Below, piece after piece: positions 26,691-35,937 of a stretch of 64,000 nucleotides of DNA (its first letter is position 1; each line of letters opens with the position of its first letter). Origin of the DNA: Polaribacter glomeratus (GTDB lineage: Bacteria; Bacteroidota; Bacteroidia; Flavobacteriales; Flavobacteriaceae); contig NZ_MSCM01000002.1 in assembly GCF_002954665.1 (NCBI RefSeq), positions 592,767-656,766 on the forward strand. The letters are read 5' to 3'. The notes below the pieces were generated by a model. It was not told the origin of the DNA. It did no database searches and saw only the letters and a program-made list of their open reading frames with translations. The translations under genes and the position numbers were made by a program.

Positions 26691-28910
26691 CTATTTTTTT
26701 CGTTTATAATTATACATTACTTCATCAATTGTAAACCAACAGAAATAAAAGATTCCTATAGAAAAGAGGATATCTCCAATCATTCGCATCCATTTTAAGG
26801 TTTGTATTGTTGGCGAGTATAGAAGATCTGATGATCTTGCAAAAGAATATCCCTCTGTTATTGAAGTATACGCCTGTATAATTCCTATGGGTAATAAACT
26901 TAAAACGACCATCGCTACCAAACCGATATTTAGAAACCAAAACGCTCTTTTTAGTTTTGTACTGCTCCAAACTCTATCAGAATAAAAGCGCAAACAGATT
27001 ATTATAAAGCCCATTCCTAACATGCCATACACGCCAAATAAAGCGGTGTGTGCATGAACTGCAGTGGTATTTAAACCTTGAATATAATACAATGCAATTG
27101 GCGGATTAATTAAAAAACCAAAAACCCCAGCGCCTAAAAAGTTCCAAAAAGAAACGGCAATAAAGAAAAATATAGGCCATTTATAATTCTGAATCCATTT
27201 TTTACTTTTTAAAAGACTCCAGTTTTCTCTAATTTCGAATCCCATTAATGTTAACGGAACAACTTCTAAAGCGCTAAATGTAGCACCTAAAGCAATTGCT
27301 TGTATGGGTGTGCCAGAATAGTATAAATGATGTAACGTACCAATAATTCCGCCAGCTAAAAAGATTGAAGCAGAAGCTATAGAAACTCTACCAGCAGTTT
27401 TAGGTGATATTATTTCCATTCTAGAGAAAATAAAAGCGATCACCACAGTTGCAAAAACTTCGAAAAAACCTTCTACCCATAAGTGAACTAACCACCATCG
27501 CCAATAATTTATGACAGGTAAACTGCTGTTTTCTCCGTACATTAATCCAGAAAAGAAAAACATACCAATGGCCATTACAGATATTAATAGGATAATTAAT
27601 AAATGTTTAGATTCGTCATTTTTTTGAATCGCATAGATAATGTGTCTACTTACCATCGCAACCCATAAAACAAGACCGATTCCTAAAAATATTTGCCAGA
27701 ATCTTCCTAAATCCATGTATTCATATCCTTGATGACCAAAGAAAAAGTTGGTTGTTAAGTCTAAAAATTGATGAACTCCTAACCATTCACCTATCATAGA
27801 ACCGAAAACAATAACGATTAATGCGACAAAAAGAAAATTGATTCCAAAAAGTTGATATTTCATCTCTTTTTTAGAAATCATTGGCGCTAAAAATAATCCG
27901 GTTGCCAACCAGGTTGCTGCAATCCAAAAAACAGCTAATTGTGTATGCCAAGTTCTACTTACAGAATAGGGTAAATATTTTGCTAAATTGAAACCAAAGA
28001 AACTTTGCCCTTCAACGGTATAATGCACCGTTATGATTCCTAAGATTACTTGCAAACCAATTAGCAAAGAGATTACAAAAAAGTATTTTAATACCGCTTT
28101 TTGAGATTTTGCTAAAGTCATATTTGCCAAAGGATCTGAATCTGGTTTTGTTAAAGATTCTCCTTTTTCATGATTTCTCAAGTAATAGAACGTCAATATT
28201 CCGATAAAAACAAGTAACAAAACGATTGATAAACCAGACCAAATAATTGAGCTGTCTGTAATATTATTATCAATTAAAGGCTCATGTGGCCAGTTAGAAG
28301 TATAGGTATAATCCTTTTCTGGTCTATTTGTACTTGCGGCCCAAGAGGTCCAAAAGAAAAACGCGTTTAATTGTTTTAATTTTGCTTCATCTGTTAAAGC
28401 ACCTTCGGGAATTGCATATCGTTCGTTTCCTTTTGAGAAAACCTGGCTAAAGTGCTGTATATTATTGTTAATGGCAGCTACTCTTTCTTTAGATATTATG
28501 ATGGTTTTTGTAGCAGAATTATAGGTATTCGTTTTAACATCTTTTATTAAACGTGCTTTAATAGCTGCTTTTTGCTCTACATCTAAAGCGTTGTATTTCT
28601 GATTAAAATCTCTTTGAGCCCAAAGATCTAGCATAAAAACCGCTTCTCTATGAATCCAATCTGCAGACCAATCTGGTGCCACATAACTTCCGTGACCCCA
28701 AATTGAGCCAACTTCCATACCACCAATAGATTCCCAAACATTTTGTCCTATTTGTATGTCTTCTTTGGTGTAAAAAACTTCATTTGTATCTTTCACTAAA
28801 ACTTTATCAGGAATGGGTGGTTGTTTTTGATACACCTGTGTTCCTACCCAAATTAGTACTGCAAAAGAGAGTACGATTACGCTTGTAAAAGCTATCCAAA
28901 TTTTTTTCAT
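26691..28910 (-). CDS. norB: Quinol-dependent nitric oxide reductase (qNor), single-subunit
   Basis: Reduces 2 NO to N2O using menaquinol, in the inner membrane. The 739-residue length and N-terminal extension (PPIPDKVLVKDTNEVFYTKEDIQIGQNVW; GHGSYVAPDWSADWIHREAVFMLD) are those of qNor, in which NorC is fused and lacks its haem. About 14 membrane segments follow, with haem/FeB His ligands in YSVSRTWHTQLAVFWIAATW, the HQGYEYMDLGRFWQ loop, WWLVHLWVEGFFEVFATV, GTLHHLYYSG and NTTAVHAHTALFGVYGMLG. It follows a cupin gene (17 bp) and an NsrR-like repressor gene, forming an NO-detoxification unit. Confidence 0.96.
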   Translation of the reverse strand: MKKIWIAFTSVIVLSFAVLIWVGTQVYQKQPPIPDKVLVKDTNEVFYTKEDIQIGQNVWESIGGMEVGSIWGHGSYVAPDWSADWIHREAVFMLDLWAQRDFNQKYNALDVEQKAAIKARLIKDVKTNTYNSATKTIIISKERVAAINNNIQHFSQVFSKGNERYAIPEGALTDEAKLKQLNAFFFWTSWAASTNRPEKDYTYTSNWPHEPLIDNNITDSSIIWSGLSIVLLLVFIGILTFYYLRNHEKGESLTKPDSDPLANMTLAKSQKAVLKYFFVISLLIGLQVILGIITVHYTVEGQSFFGFNLAKYLPYSVSRTWHTQLAVFWIAATWLATGLFLAPMISKKEMKYQLFGINFLFVALIVIVFGSMIGEWLGVHQFLDLTTNFFFGHQGYEYMDLGRFWQIFLGIGLVLWVAMVSRHIIYAIQKNDESKHLLIILLISVMAIGMFFFSGLMYGENSSLPVINYWRWWLVHLWVEGFFEVFATVVIAFIFSRMEIISPKTAGRVSIASASIFLAGGIIGTLHHLYYSGTPIQAIALGATFSALEVVPLTLMGFEIRENWSLLKSKKWIQNYKWPIFFFIAVSFWNFLGAGVFGFLINPPIALYYIQGLNTTAVHAHTALFGVYGMLGMGFIIICLRFYSDRVWSSTKLKRAFWFLNIGLVAMVVLSLLPIGIIQAYTSITEGYSFARSSDLLYSPTIQTLKWMRMIGDILFSIGIFYFCWFTIDEVMYNYKRKK

Positions 28911-28927
28911 TATGCTGTCTTTATAAA

Positions 28928-29266
28928 TTATGATATCACTTTATTTACCCTATTTATAGAGTCTGTTTTTGCAATTGTAAGTCTAACAATTGCATCTTTT
29001 TTACACAATAAATTATGAGGCACATTTGCATCTAAGGCAATTAAATCACCTTTTTTTAGCCGTAATTCCTTTTGATGAACGCCAAAAAGAATCTCGCCTT
29101 CAAAAATTTCTATTACTATTGGTTTAGGTGCAGAATGCTCTTTCATCTCTTGTGTTTCTCGCATAACAATTCTTATTTCTTTAGTTGTTGCTGTTTCTAA
29201 AAGCAGGGTTATTGCTGGCTTATCTTTCTTATAGATAATATTATCGTTTATTGAAGCTGTAATCAT
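28928..29266 (-). CDS. Small cupin-domain protein of the NO-response unit
   Basis: A 112-residue single cupin: motif 1 around EHSAPKPIVIEIFEGEILFGVHQKELRLKKGD and motif 2 DANVPHNLL. Possible metal ligands are His in HSAP, Glu in EIFEGE and His in VPHN. Such cupins accompany NO-stress genes in Bacteroidota; the reaction is unknown. It is directly upstream of norB, and its own upstream region carries a 22-bp palindrome (29298-29319) of the kind also found before the Rrf2 gene. Confidence 0.82.
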   Translation of the reverse strand: MITASINDNIIYKKDKPAITLLLETATTKEIRIVMRETQEMKEHSAPKPIVIEIFEGEILFGVHQKELRLKKGDLIALDANVPHNLLCKKDAIVRLTIAKTDSINRVNKVIS

Positions 29267-29297
29267 GTGTGTTATTATTATGATTTATTATTAATAT

Positions 29298-29319
29298 TAA
29301 AAGGCCTTTATATCTTTTA
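29298..29319. promoter_or_regulatory. Candidate Rrf2/NsrR operator 2: TAAAAGG-N8-TCTTTTA
   Basis: Inverted repeat with 7-bp arms (one mismatch) and 8-bp spacer, 31 bases before the cupin start codon. The same arrangement and distance occurs before the Rrf2 gene (29801-29822). Confidence 0.65.
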
Positions 29320-29334
29320 TTTTGTTAAATTTTT

Positions 29335-29769
29335 TTAATTTTTTAGAAAATACTCTTTTAAATTCATGTCTGTAGCAAGTTCAAATAATGTAGTACTTTC
29401 TAACATTTTCTTTAAATTTTCTCTTATTTCTACAAACTTAAAGTGTAGCGGACAAGGTTTTTTATCATTGCATTGGTGCAGTCCTAAACCACAACCAGTA
29501 TAAATAGCATCTCCGTCTAAAACGGCTACTATGTTACTCAAAGCTACTGTTTTTAGACTTTTATCATCAATAAAAAAGCCTCCATTTGGTCCTTTTATAG
29601 ATTGTACTATTTTATTTTTTGTAAGTTGTTGTAGAATTTTTGCTGTAAATGCTTGTGGCGATTCTATAGCATCGGCTATTGCAGTAATACTAACTTTTTT
29701 ATCTACATTAGATTCTAAAGCAATAAAAATAACAGCTCTTAAGCCATATTCACACGTTTTTGAAAACAT
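29335..29769 (-). CDS. Rrf2-family repressor, NsrR-like NO sensor
   Basis: A 144-residue winged-helix protein with the Rrf2 N-terminus (FSKTCEYGLRAVIFIAL), recognition region (ITAIADAIESPQAFTAKILQQLTKNKIVQSIKGPNGGFF) and three Cys in the Fe-S ligand loop, Cys93, Cys100 and Cys106 (TGCGLGLHQCNDKKPCPLH), as in NsrR, which loses DNA binding when NO attacks its cluster. It heads the minus-strand unit Rrf2-cupin-norB. Matching palindromes lie before its own start and before the cupin gene, suggesting autoregulation and control of norB. NsrR versus IscR-like cannot be fully decided, but the norB linkage favours NO sensing. Confidence 0.9.
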   Translation of the reverse strand: MFSKTCEYGLRAVIFIALESNVDKKVSITAIADAIESPQAFTAKILQQLTKNKIVQSIKGPNGGFFIDDKSLKTVALSNIVAVLDGDAIYTGCGLGLHQCNDKKPCPLHFKFVEIRENLKKMLESTTLFELATDMNLKEYFLKN

Positions 29770-29785
29770 AATTCTATTTATTATG

Positions 29786-29793
29786 CAAATTTA
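29786..29793 (-). promoter_or_regulatory. -7 promoter box TAAATTTG of the Rrf2 gene
   Basis: Exact TAnnTTTG on the minus strand, 16 bases before the ATG; the candidate operator begins 7 bp further upstream, so a bound repressor would cover the core promoter. Confidence 0.5.
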
Positions 29794-29800
29794 AAAAAAA

Positions 29801-29822
29801 TAAAAGACAAATTAATCCTTTA
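29801..29822. promoter_or_regulatory. Candidate Rrf2/NsrR operator 1: TAAAAGA-N8-TCCTTTA
   Basis: Inverted repeat with 7-bp arms (one mismatch) and 8-bp spacer, 31 bases before the Rrf2 start codon. The remaining gap up to 30103 is AT-rich and holds no gene that I can see. Confidence 0.65.
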
Positions 29823-30103
29823 TTGTAATAATTTAAGTCAAAATTTAAACTATTGAGATATCTGATGTTCTAAAGGTGACTTTCATAAGGTCTATTGTCT
29901 AAATAAAAGTTTACTCATTTTTAGACACCTTTTTTATCGGGTAATTAATTTAAGAAAGAGTAAAATAAATTAGCCTTTAAATAGTTCAACATCTATATTT
30001 TAAATCAAAAAATAATATTAAAACATCAATTTTTTACATTGTCGAATTATCAAAATTAAAAGCCCTATTTTTGTATTTAGTTTTATATATTTAAAAAAAT
30101 TAT

Positions 30104-30886
30104 TTGTTAAACTACTATTCATATCCACATACAACCTCTAAAGAATGGGTAACCTTTGTTCACGGAGCAGGAGGCAGTAGTTCTATTTGGTACAAACAAA
30201 TTCGCGATTTTAAAAAGCATTTTAATGTTTTAATTTTAGACTTAAGAGGTCATGGCAATAGCAAACCAAAATTAAAAGACACGTTTAACTCTAAATATAC
30301 ATTTGATTCAATTACGGTAGATATTGTTGAAGTTATTGAACATTTAAAAATTCAAAAATCGCACTTTATAGGTATTTCATTAGGTACAATTTTAATACGA
30401 AATTTAGCCGAAAAAAGACCCGAATTAGTTAAAAGTATGATTATGGGCGGCGCAATTATTAAGCTCAATTTTCGCTCACAGGTACTTATCAAAGTTGGCG
30501 TCGTTTTTAAATCGGTAGTGCCATATATGTTACTTTATAAACTCTTTGCATTTATTATAATGCCAAGAAAAAATCATAAAAAATCTAGATTACTTTTTGT
30601 TAACGAAGCTAAAAAATTATATCAAAAAGAGTTTATACGTTGGTTTAAATTAACATCAGAAATTAACCCGTTATTGCGTTTTTTTAGAACAAAAGATATA
30701 AATATTCCTACTTTTTATATTATGGGTGCAGAAGATCATTTGTTTTTGCCTTCAATAAAAAACATAGTTTCTAAACATCTAACCTCTTCGTTATTTGTAA
30801 TTGAAAATTGTGGTCATGTAGTTAATGTTGAGCAACCACAAACCTTTAATCATCAAACCATTCGCTTTATTTCTTCTATAAATTAG
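30104..30886 (+). CDS. Alpha/beta hydrolase
   Basis: A 260-residue hydrolase starting with TTG (no ATG precedes the conserved WVTFVHGAGGSSSIW motif). Features: HG oxyanion motif, DLRGHGNS, nucleophile elbow GISLGT (about Ser92), acidic residue in GAEDHLF and catalytic His in NCGHVVNVEQP. Typical of esterase/lactonase-like alpha/beta hydrolases; substrate unknown. It is followed by the KDG-kinase-like gene after 60 bp on the same strand, without an evident functional tie. Confidence 0.85.
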   Translation: MLNYYSYPHTTSKEWVTFVHGAGGSSSIWYKQIRDFKKHFNVLILDLRGHGNSKPKLKDTFNSKYTFDSITVDIVEVIEHLKIQKSHFIGISLGTILIRNLAEKRPELVKSMIMGGAIIKLNFRSQVLIKVGVVFKSVVPYMLLYKLFAFIIMPRKNHKKSRLLFVNEAKKLYQKEFIRWFKLTSEINPLLRFFRTKDINIPTFYIMGAEDHLFLPSIKNIVSKHLTSSLFVIENCGHVVNVEQPQTFNHQTIRFISSIN

Positions 30887-30947
30887 ATTCTTTTAAACCT
30901 CTTTAAGTTTTATATTTTTTTATATTTACTTTTTAAAAAAAATTAAA

Positions 30948-31952
30948 ATGAAGCAAATTATAACGTTTGGTGAGGTATTAATGCGAATATCTCCTATCGG
31001 AAACAAAAAATTTATACAATCGAATGCTGTAGAGTTTTACTTTGGCGGCACAGAATTAAATGTTGGAATTTCTCTTGCCAATTTTGGCGGAAATGTAAAA
31101 CATATTTCTAGCATTTCTGACGATTTTATTGGTGATACAGCAGTTTCTTACTTAAATAAATTCGACTTAGATACTTCATCAATCGTTCGTTCTTCAAGAC
31201 CTTTAGGTGTTTATTTCTTAGAAGTTGGTGCAGTTATGAGACCAAGTTCTATTTCTTATAATCGTTCTCATTCTTCTTTTTCAGAAATTGTACCTTCAAT
31301 GGTAAATTGGGAAAAAGCACTTGAAAATGGTAAATGGTTTCATTGGACAGGGATTACGCCTGCATTAAACAATGGCAGTCATCAAACACTATTAGAAGGT
31401 TTAAAATTAGCAAGAAAAAAAGGAATGACCGTTTCCGCAGATCCAACATATAGAAGTGGTTTATGGAAATATGGAGAAGATGCAAAAGAAGTTTTATCAG
31501 AATTAATTAATTATTCAACCGTTTTTATTGGCGGAGTAAATGAAATGAATGAACTTTTAGGCACAACGTATTCGTATTCCAACGAAGATTTTATTGAGGC
31601 TAGTAAAGCGTTAATGGTTAAATTTCCATCCATAGAAAAAGTTTTTGATAAAATTAGAACCTCTATTAATTCTTCTTGGCATAAGATAAAAGCAAGAATG
31701 TGGAATGGCTTAGAATTTAAGGAAACTACTGAATTAGATATTACGCATATTGTTGATAGAATTGGCACAGGTGATGCTTTTGCAGCCGGAATAATTCATG
31801 GTTTATTAAATTTTAATGACGACAAAGCAATGGAATTTGGGAACGCCGCTTGCGCGATAAAACACACCTATTCTGGAGATGTTAACTATGCAAATGAAAA
31901 AGATGTATTATCTATTTTAGAAGGAAATGTTACTGGTAGATTAAATCGATAA
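30948..31952 (+). CDS. kdgK: PfkB-family sugar kinase, probable 2-keto-3-deoxygluconate kinase
   Basis: KDG kinase phosphorylates 2-dehydro-3-deoxygluconate in uronate (alginate, pectin) catabolism. The 334-residue protein begins ITFGEVLMRISPIGNKKFIQSNAVEFYFGGTELNVGISLANFGG, the KdgK type of PfkB N-terminus, and has the anion-hole motif DRIGTGDAFAAGIIHG with the catalytic Asp. KDPG aldolase, the usual partner, is not adjacent here, so the exact substrate is somewhat uncertain. A strong terminator follows. Confidence 0.82.
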   Translation: MKQIITFGEVLMRISPIGNKKFIQSNAVEFYFGGTELNVGISLANFGGNVKHISSISDDFIGDTAVSYLNKFDLDTSSIVRSSRPLGVYFLEVGAVMRPSSISYNRSHSSFSEIVPSMVNWEKALENGKWFHWTGITPALNNGSHQTLLEGLKLARKKGMTVSADPTYRSGLWKYGEDAKEVLSELINYSTVFIGGVNEMNELLGTTYSYSNEDFIEASKALMVKFPSIEKVFDKIRTSINSSWHKIKARMWNGLEFKETTELDITHIVDRIGTGDAFAAGIIHGLLNFNDDKAMEFGNAACAIKHTYSGDVNYANEKDVLSILEGNVTGRLNR

Positions 31953-31967
31953 AACGTACTAAAACAA

Positions 31968-31997
31968 AAAAAGCGAGTTTTAAAAAACTCGCTTTTT
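31968..31997. terminator. Bidirectional intrinsic terminator AAAAAGCGAG/CTCGCTTTTT
   Basis: Long perfect stem of AAAAAGCGAGTTTT against AAAACTCGCTTTTT, between the convergent kdgK and pepP genes. Confidence 0.9.
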
Positions 31998-32013
31998 AAA
32001 ATATAATAATCAA

Positions 32014-33306
32014 TTAACGATTCATCAATTCCTCAATTTCATCCGCTTCAATAGGTATATTTCCCATTAAATTAAAAGGAGTTCCTTTTTCTTGAACAAC
32101 AACATCATCTTCCAAACGAATTCCAAAACCTTCTTTAGGAATGTAAATTCCGGGTTCTACAGTAAACACCATATTTGCTTTCATTGGCTCGTGTAATAAA
32201 CCATAATCATGCGTGTCTAAACCAATATTGTGGCTGGTTCCATGCATAAAATATTTTTTATATGCTGGCCATTTTGGGTCTTCACTTTGCACATCCGCTT
32301 TGTCTAGTAAACCTAATTTTAACAATTCTGATGTCATTACGTTTCCAACTTCTTTGTGATATTCTTTCCAAATAGTTCCCGGAAGTAACATATTTGTAGC
32401 TTCTTTTTTAACGTGATTTACAGCATTATAAACTGCTTTTTGTCGATCTGTAAAACGCCCAGAAACTGGAATTGTTCTAGATAAATCACTTTTATAATTT
32501 GCGTATTCTGCGGCAATATCAAACAAAATTAAATCGCCTTCTTTACATTGCTGATTATTTTCTACATAATGCAATACATTGGCATTATTTCCCGAGGCAA
32601 TTATTGGTGTGTACGCAAATCCTTTAGATCTATTTCTAATGAATTCGTGAATTAACTCTGCTTCAATTTCATATTCCCAGACACCGGGTTTCACGAAGTC
32701 TAAAACCCTTCTAAAACCTTTTTCTGTAATGTTACAAGCCTGCTGCATTAAATCTAATTCAATAGGATCTTTTACAGCTCGTAAACGTTGTAAAATAGGA
32801 TTACTTTTTGCCACAGCATGTGCAGGATATTTTGCCAATAACCATTTTGTAAAACGGTTTTCACGTGTTTCTGTTTCTACAGAAGCTCTGTAATGTTCGT
32901 TGGTATTAATGTAAAATGTATCGCAATACGTGGTCATTTCAAACAAGATTTTTTCTAAATCTTGCAACCAATAAACAGTTGTAATTCCGCTTGTTTTAAA
33001 AGCAGCTTCTTTAGTTAGTTTTTCACCTTCCCAAACGGCAATATGATCATTTGTTTCTGTTACAAATAAAACTTCTCTTAAATCTGGATTTGGACAATCT
33101 GGAAACAATAATAATACACTTTCTTCTTGATCTACACCACTTAGATAAAAAATATCGCGGTGTTGCTCAAAAGGCATTGTGCTATCTGCGCCAATTGGAT
33201 AAATATCGTTCGAGTTAAAAACCGCTAAACTATTTGACTTCATTTGTGAAGCAAAATTTTTACGGTTTTTAATAAAAAGTTGTGAGTCTATTAGATGGTA
33301 TTTCAT
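32014..33306 (-). CDS. pepP: Aminopeptidase P family protein (Xaa-Pro aminopeptidase)
   Basis: Removes N-terminal residues preceding proline in the cytoplasm. The 430-residue protein has an N-terminal creatinase-like domain (MKYHLIDSQLFIKNRKNFASQMKSNSLAVFNSND) and a C-terminal pita-bread fold with the five metal ligands: Asp in LILFDIAAEY, Asp in KSDLSRTIPV, His in HGTSHNIGLDTHD, Glu in FTVEPGIYIP and Glu in IRLEDDVVV. Length and motifs are normal. Transcribed alone from a consensus -7 box at 33326-33333. Confidence 0.94.
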   Translation of the reverse strand: MKYHLIDSQLFIKNRKNFASQMKSNSLAVFNSNDIYPIGADSTMPFEQHRDIFYLSGVDQEESVLLLFPDCPNPDLREVLFVTETNDHIAVWEGEKLTKEAAFKTSGITTVYWLQDLEKILFEMTTYCDTFYINTNEHYRASVETETRENRFTKWLLAKYPAHAVAKSNPILQRLRAVKDPIELDLMQQACNITEKGFRRVLDFVKPGVWEYEIEAELIHEFIRNRSKGFAYTPIIASGNNANVLHYVENNQQCKEGDLILFDIAAEYANYKSDLSRTIPVSGRFTDRQKAVYNAVNHVKKEATNMLLPGTIWKEYHKEVGNVMTSELLKLGLLDKADVQSEDPKWPAYKKYFMHGTSHNIGLDTHDYGLLHEPMKANMVFTVEPGIYIPKEGFGIRLEDDVVVQEKGTPFNLMGNIPIEADEIEELMNR

Positions 33307-33325
33307 GCGTATCTGAATTTAAAAA

Positions 33326-33333
33326 CAAAGGTA
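33326..33333 (-). promoter_or_regulatory. -7 promoter box TACCTTTG of pepP
   Basis: Exact TAnnTTTG on the minus strand, 19 bases before the ATG. Confidence 0.55.
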
Positions 33334-33417
33334 GCAATTATTAAAGCAAACAGACCTTGATTCTGCACATCATCAGGTTTATTCTAAAAAGCTAAAATAG
33401 ATTTAGCGGTATTTTTA

Positions 33418-33492
33418 GGGCGTTCGAGCGGGCTTTTTATTATATCTTTTTGCCTAAAAAGGCAAAAAGGATGCCATTTCAATCCCTAACGC
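33418..33492 (+). repeat. Dispersed hairpin repeat, copy 3
   Basis: Starts AGGGCGTTCGAGCGGGCTTT and ends AATCCCTAACGC, with a central perfect hairpin CTTTTTGCC-TAAAAA-GGCAAAAAG (33446-33469). It shares the flanking GGGCGT and CCTxACGC blocks with copies at 23748 and 41512 but has a different middle. Confidence 0.65.
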
Positions 33493-33541
33493 AAATTAGG
33501 AATTTATTAGAATGTTTTGAGAAGTTTTCAAAATTTCTATG

Positions 33542-33580
33542 GTAAAAAAAATCCTACAAAGTTTTAAAACCTTGTAGGAT
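33542..33580 (-). terminator. Intrinsic terminator of the DEAD-box gene
   Basis: On the minus strand, stem ATCCTACAAGG / CTTTGTAGGAT (10 of 11 pairs) followed by eight T. Confidence 0.9.
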
Positions 33581-33635
33581 ATACTATTTAAAATTTTAGC
33601 ACAATAACCTGTGCAAACTGTAAAATTCTTGTTTA

Positions 33636-34940
33636 CTATCTTTTCTTTTTAGGAGCGCCAGTTCTACCTCTTCCCGTGGTGCTTTCTGTTTTATTTCCTT
33701 TAAAATGTGGTTTGTTTTTTGGCCTATTTCCTTGAGAATTAGAGCTCTTGCTTTTCTTACCAAAAGAACCTTTACTTTGCGTTGCAGCTCTTTTAGCAGG
33801 TGCAGTATCTGTAGGTTCAAAACCTTCTAAAACGGTAGTTTTTAATTTCTCGTTTAGTATTTTTTCAATTTCATTTTGGTATTCAGTTTCTTCACTACAA
33901 ACCAACGAAATTGCTTCTCCTGCAGCACCAGCTCTACCTGTTCTACCAATTCTATGTACATAATCTTCTGGTACATTTGGTAATTCGTAATTAATAACAT
34001 GCGGTAATAAAGGAATGTCTAAACCACGAGCAGCAATATCTGTTGCTACTAAAATTTTAATGCTATTGTCTTTAAAGTTTTTTAACGCTTTTGTTCTAGC
34101 ACCTTGACTTTTATTACCGTGAATTGCGGCTGCAGAAATTCCTGCTTTAATTAATTTTTCTGTCAATTTATTAGCACCATGTTTTGTTCTTGTAAAAACT
34201 AAAACTTGGGTCCAATTTCCGTCTTTTATCAGTTTAATAAGTAACGTTGTTTTGTCATTTTTATCAACGTTAAAAACTTTGTGCGATACTTTTTGAGCCG
34301 TAGAATTTTGTGGAGCCGTTTCTACAGAAACCGGATTTCTTAAAATACCCGCTGCCAATTTTTTAATATCATTAGAAAAGGTAGCAGAAAACATCAAATT
34401 TTGACGCTTTGCAGGCATAAAACTAATAAGCTTGTTTAAATCTCTAGCAAAACCCATGTCTAACATTCTGTCTGCTTCATCTAAAATTAGCACATCAATC
34501 CTGTTAAAAGACACTGCTTTTTGATCATGTAAATCCAATAACCTACCAGGAGTAGCAACTAAAATATCTACACCTTGTTTTAACGTTTTAATTTGACTTG
34601 CTGCTTTTACACCTCCAAAAACTACGGCAGATTTTACATTTACATATTTGCTGTATTCTCTAACATTGTCGTGCACTTGAGCTGCTAATTCTCTTGTTGG
34701 TGTTAAAACTAACACGCGTAAAGGTCTGTATTTTGGGTGTTTTGTTTCAGATAAATATTGTAAAATAGGCAAGGTAAAACCAGCTGTTTTACCTGTTCCT
34801 GTTTGTGCGGAAGCTAAAATATCTTTTCCTTCTAAAATAACAGGAATTGCTTTTTGTTGAATTGAAGTAGGAACAGTGTATCCTTTTTCTTCTACTGCTT
34901 TTACTAAAGCATCTGATAAACCTAGGTCTTTAAATGACAT
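33636..34940 (-). CDS. DEAD-box ATP-dependent RNA helicase (RhlE type)
   Basis: RNA helicase for ribosome assembly or mRNA turnover, often cold-induced. The 434-residue protein shows all core motifs: Q motif ([26 protein letters not shown]), Walker [29 protein letters not shown] in [30 protein letters not shown] and [10 protein letters not shown]. The C-terminal tail is basic and Gly/Ser/Lys-rich ([23 protein letters not shown]), as in flavobacterial RhlE-like proteins. Transcribed alone with a promoter at 34984-34991 and a strong terminator. Confidence 0.95.
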   Translation of the reverse strand: MSFKDLGLSDALVKAVEEKGYTVPTSIQQKAIPVILEGKDILASAQTGTGKTAGFTLPILQYLSETKHPKYRPLRVLVLTPTRELAAQVHDNVREYSKYVNVKSAVVFGGVKAASQIKTLKQGVDILVATPGRLLDLHDQKAVSFNRIDVLILDEADRMLDMGFARDLNKLISFMPAKRQNLMFSATFSNDIKKLAAGILRNPVSVETAPQNSTAQKVSHKVFNVDKNDKTTLLIKLIKDGNWTQVLVFTRTKHGANKLTEKLIKAGISAAAIHGNKSQGARTKALKNFKDNSIKILVATDIAARGLDIPLLPHVINYELPNVPEDYVHRIGRTGRAGAAGEAISLVCSEETEYQNEIEKILNEKLKTTVLEGFEPTDTAPAKRAATQSKGSFGKKSKSSNSQGNRPKNKPHFKGNKTESTTGRGRTGAPKKKR

Positions 34941-34983
34941 TGATAATATTTAAAAAATGTAAATTTTGTTTCTTATAGATCTG

Positions 34984-34991
34984 CAAATGTA
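34984..34991 (-). promoter_or_regulatory. -7 promoter box TACATTTG of the DEAD-box gene
   Basis: Exact TAnnTTTG on the minus strand followed by GC; about 40 nt leader to the ATG. Confidence 0.55.
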
Positions 34992-35165
34992 CATTGATTA
35001 ATTGTTTACTTTCATTTATATGTGGTTTAGTTAAGCTATTAGTAAAAAAAAGGCACTATTTTTCATGAAAAACATTGAAAAACAGGGCTTTTTTAGGTTT
35101 TATTTTAAAAAAAAGATGAAATAAAATTTAGTAAGTCTGTTTTTTTCCAAACTTTTTTTGTGGTG

Positions 35166-35173
35166 TAACTTTG
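35166..35173 (+). promoter_or_regulatory. Orphan -7 promoter box TAACTTTG
   Basis: Exact TAnnTTTG preceded by T-rich tracts and followed by CAC. The next credible start codon is 290 bases away (35464), so it predicts either a long leader or an unrecognised small transcript. Confidence 0.4.
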
Positions 35174-35463
35174 CACTTTAATAACTTTACATCATATATT
35201 TAGGTTTAAAAATACATTTATTTAAAGATTATTTATAAAACTTAAATGCCCTTTTCAGGTAAACTTAAATGTGTCTAATTTTATAATTATTGGTTTTTGC
35301 TGTTGTAATAGCACAATTAACAAATCTTCAAAGCACAAAAAGATGAAAATTAGCCAACTTTACCGCTCCTTATTTTTAGTATGTTACGCTAGTAATAGAT
35401 TTTTACCAACTCTTAAATTAGAATACTTTTTTATATCTTTAAAAATCTAAAAAACAATTGAAA

Positions 35464-35883
35464 ATGAATATTCTACTTAAAATAACCATTCCGTTTATAC
35501 TATTATTTATGAGCTGTTCTGTTCAAAAGGATATTGATACCGCAATTTATGATGTTTATTATGAGGCTAAAACGAGAGGTAGCTTTATAAACATTCATTT
35601 TAAAGAGCGTACGGTTACTTTTAAATCTACTACAGAAGATAAATCAATAGTTTTAAGCAAGATTGATGCAAATACTATAAACGAGATTCTCTCAAAAATT
35701 AAACTCTCTGAGATCTCCAATTTAAAAGCTCCTTCTGATAAGCGGTTTTATGATGGTGCGTTAATTGCTAATTTTACTATCAAAAAAAATGACACAAGCT
35801 ATGTTTCATCACCCTTTGATCATGGAAATCCACCAAAAGAATTACAAGCATTATTTAATAAATTACAAAGCTTTATAAAATAA
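35464..35883 (+). CDS. Small lipoprotein of unknown function
   Basis: 139 residues from ATG 35464; an in-frame TTG two codons earlier is less likely. Signal peptide with lipobox (LLFMSCSVQ, about Cys18). The mature domain (IYDVYYEAKTRGSFINIHFKERTVTFKSTTEDKSIVLSKID) is a predicted beta-rich domain of the kind annotated only as hypothetical in flavobacteria. Ends at a strong bidirectional terminator. Confidence 0.75.
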   Translation: MNILLKITIPFILLFMSCSVQKDIDTAIYDVYYEAKTRGSFINIHFKERTVTFKSTTEDKSIVLSKIDANTINEILSKIKLSEISNLKAPSDKRFYDGALIANFTIKKNDTSYVSSPFDHGNPPKELQALFNKLQSFIK

Positions 35884-35884
35884 A

Positions 35885-35912
35885 AAAAGGTTGAGAAAAT
35901 TCTCAACCTTTT
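35885..35912. terminator. Bidirectional terminator AAAAGGTTGAG/CTCAACCTTTT
   Basis: Perfect 11-bp stem between convergent genes with A-run and T-run on either side. Confidence 0.9.
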
Positions 35913-35937
35913 ATATATTATTTATTTTTTTTAAAAT

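Larger units (their letters stand above)
34941..35463. other. 523-bp intergenic region between divergent genes
   Basis: Contains the helicase -7 box (34984-34991) and a second, orphan -7 box on the plus strand (35166-35173). No tRNA or known RNA was recognised. AAACTTAAATG occurs twice (around 35237 and 35263). A 35-codon frame at 35343-35450 (MKISQLYRSLF...) is probably chance. Confidence 0.5.

Noticed and set aside
33596..33820. 74-residue minus-strand frame over the helicase 3' end
   Set aside because: It overlaps the helicase tail in another frame and reflects its Lys/Arg-rich codons.
35343..35450. 35-codon frame starting MKISQLYRSLF
   Set aside because: No supporting promoter distance, motif or neighbour; length is within chance expectation.
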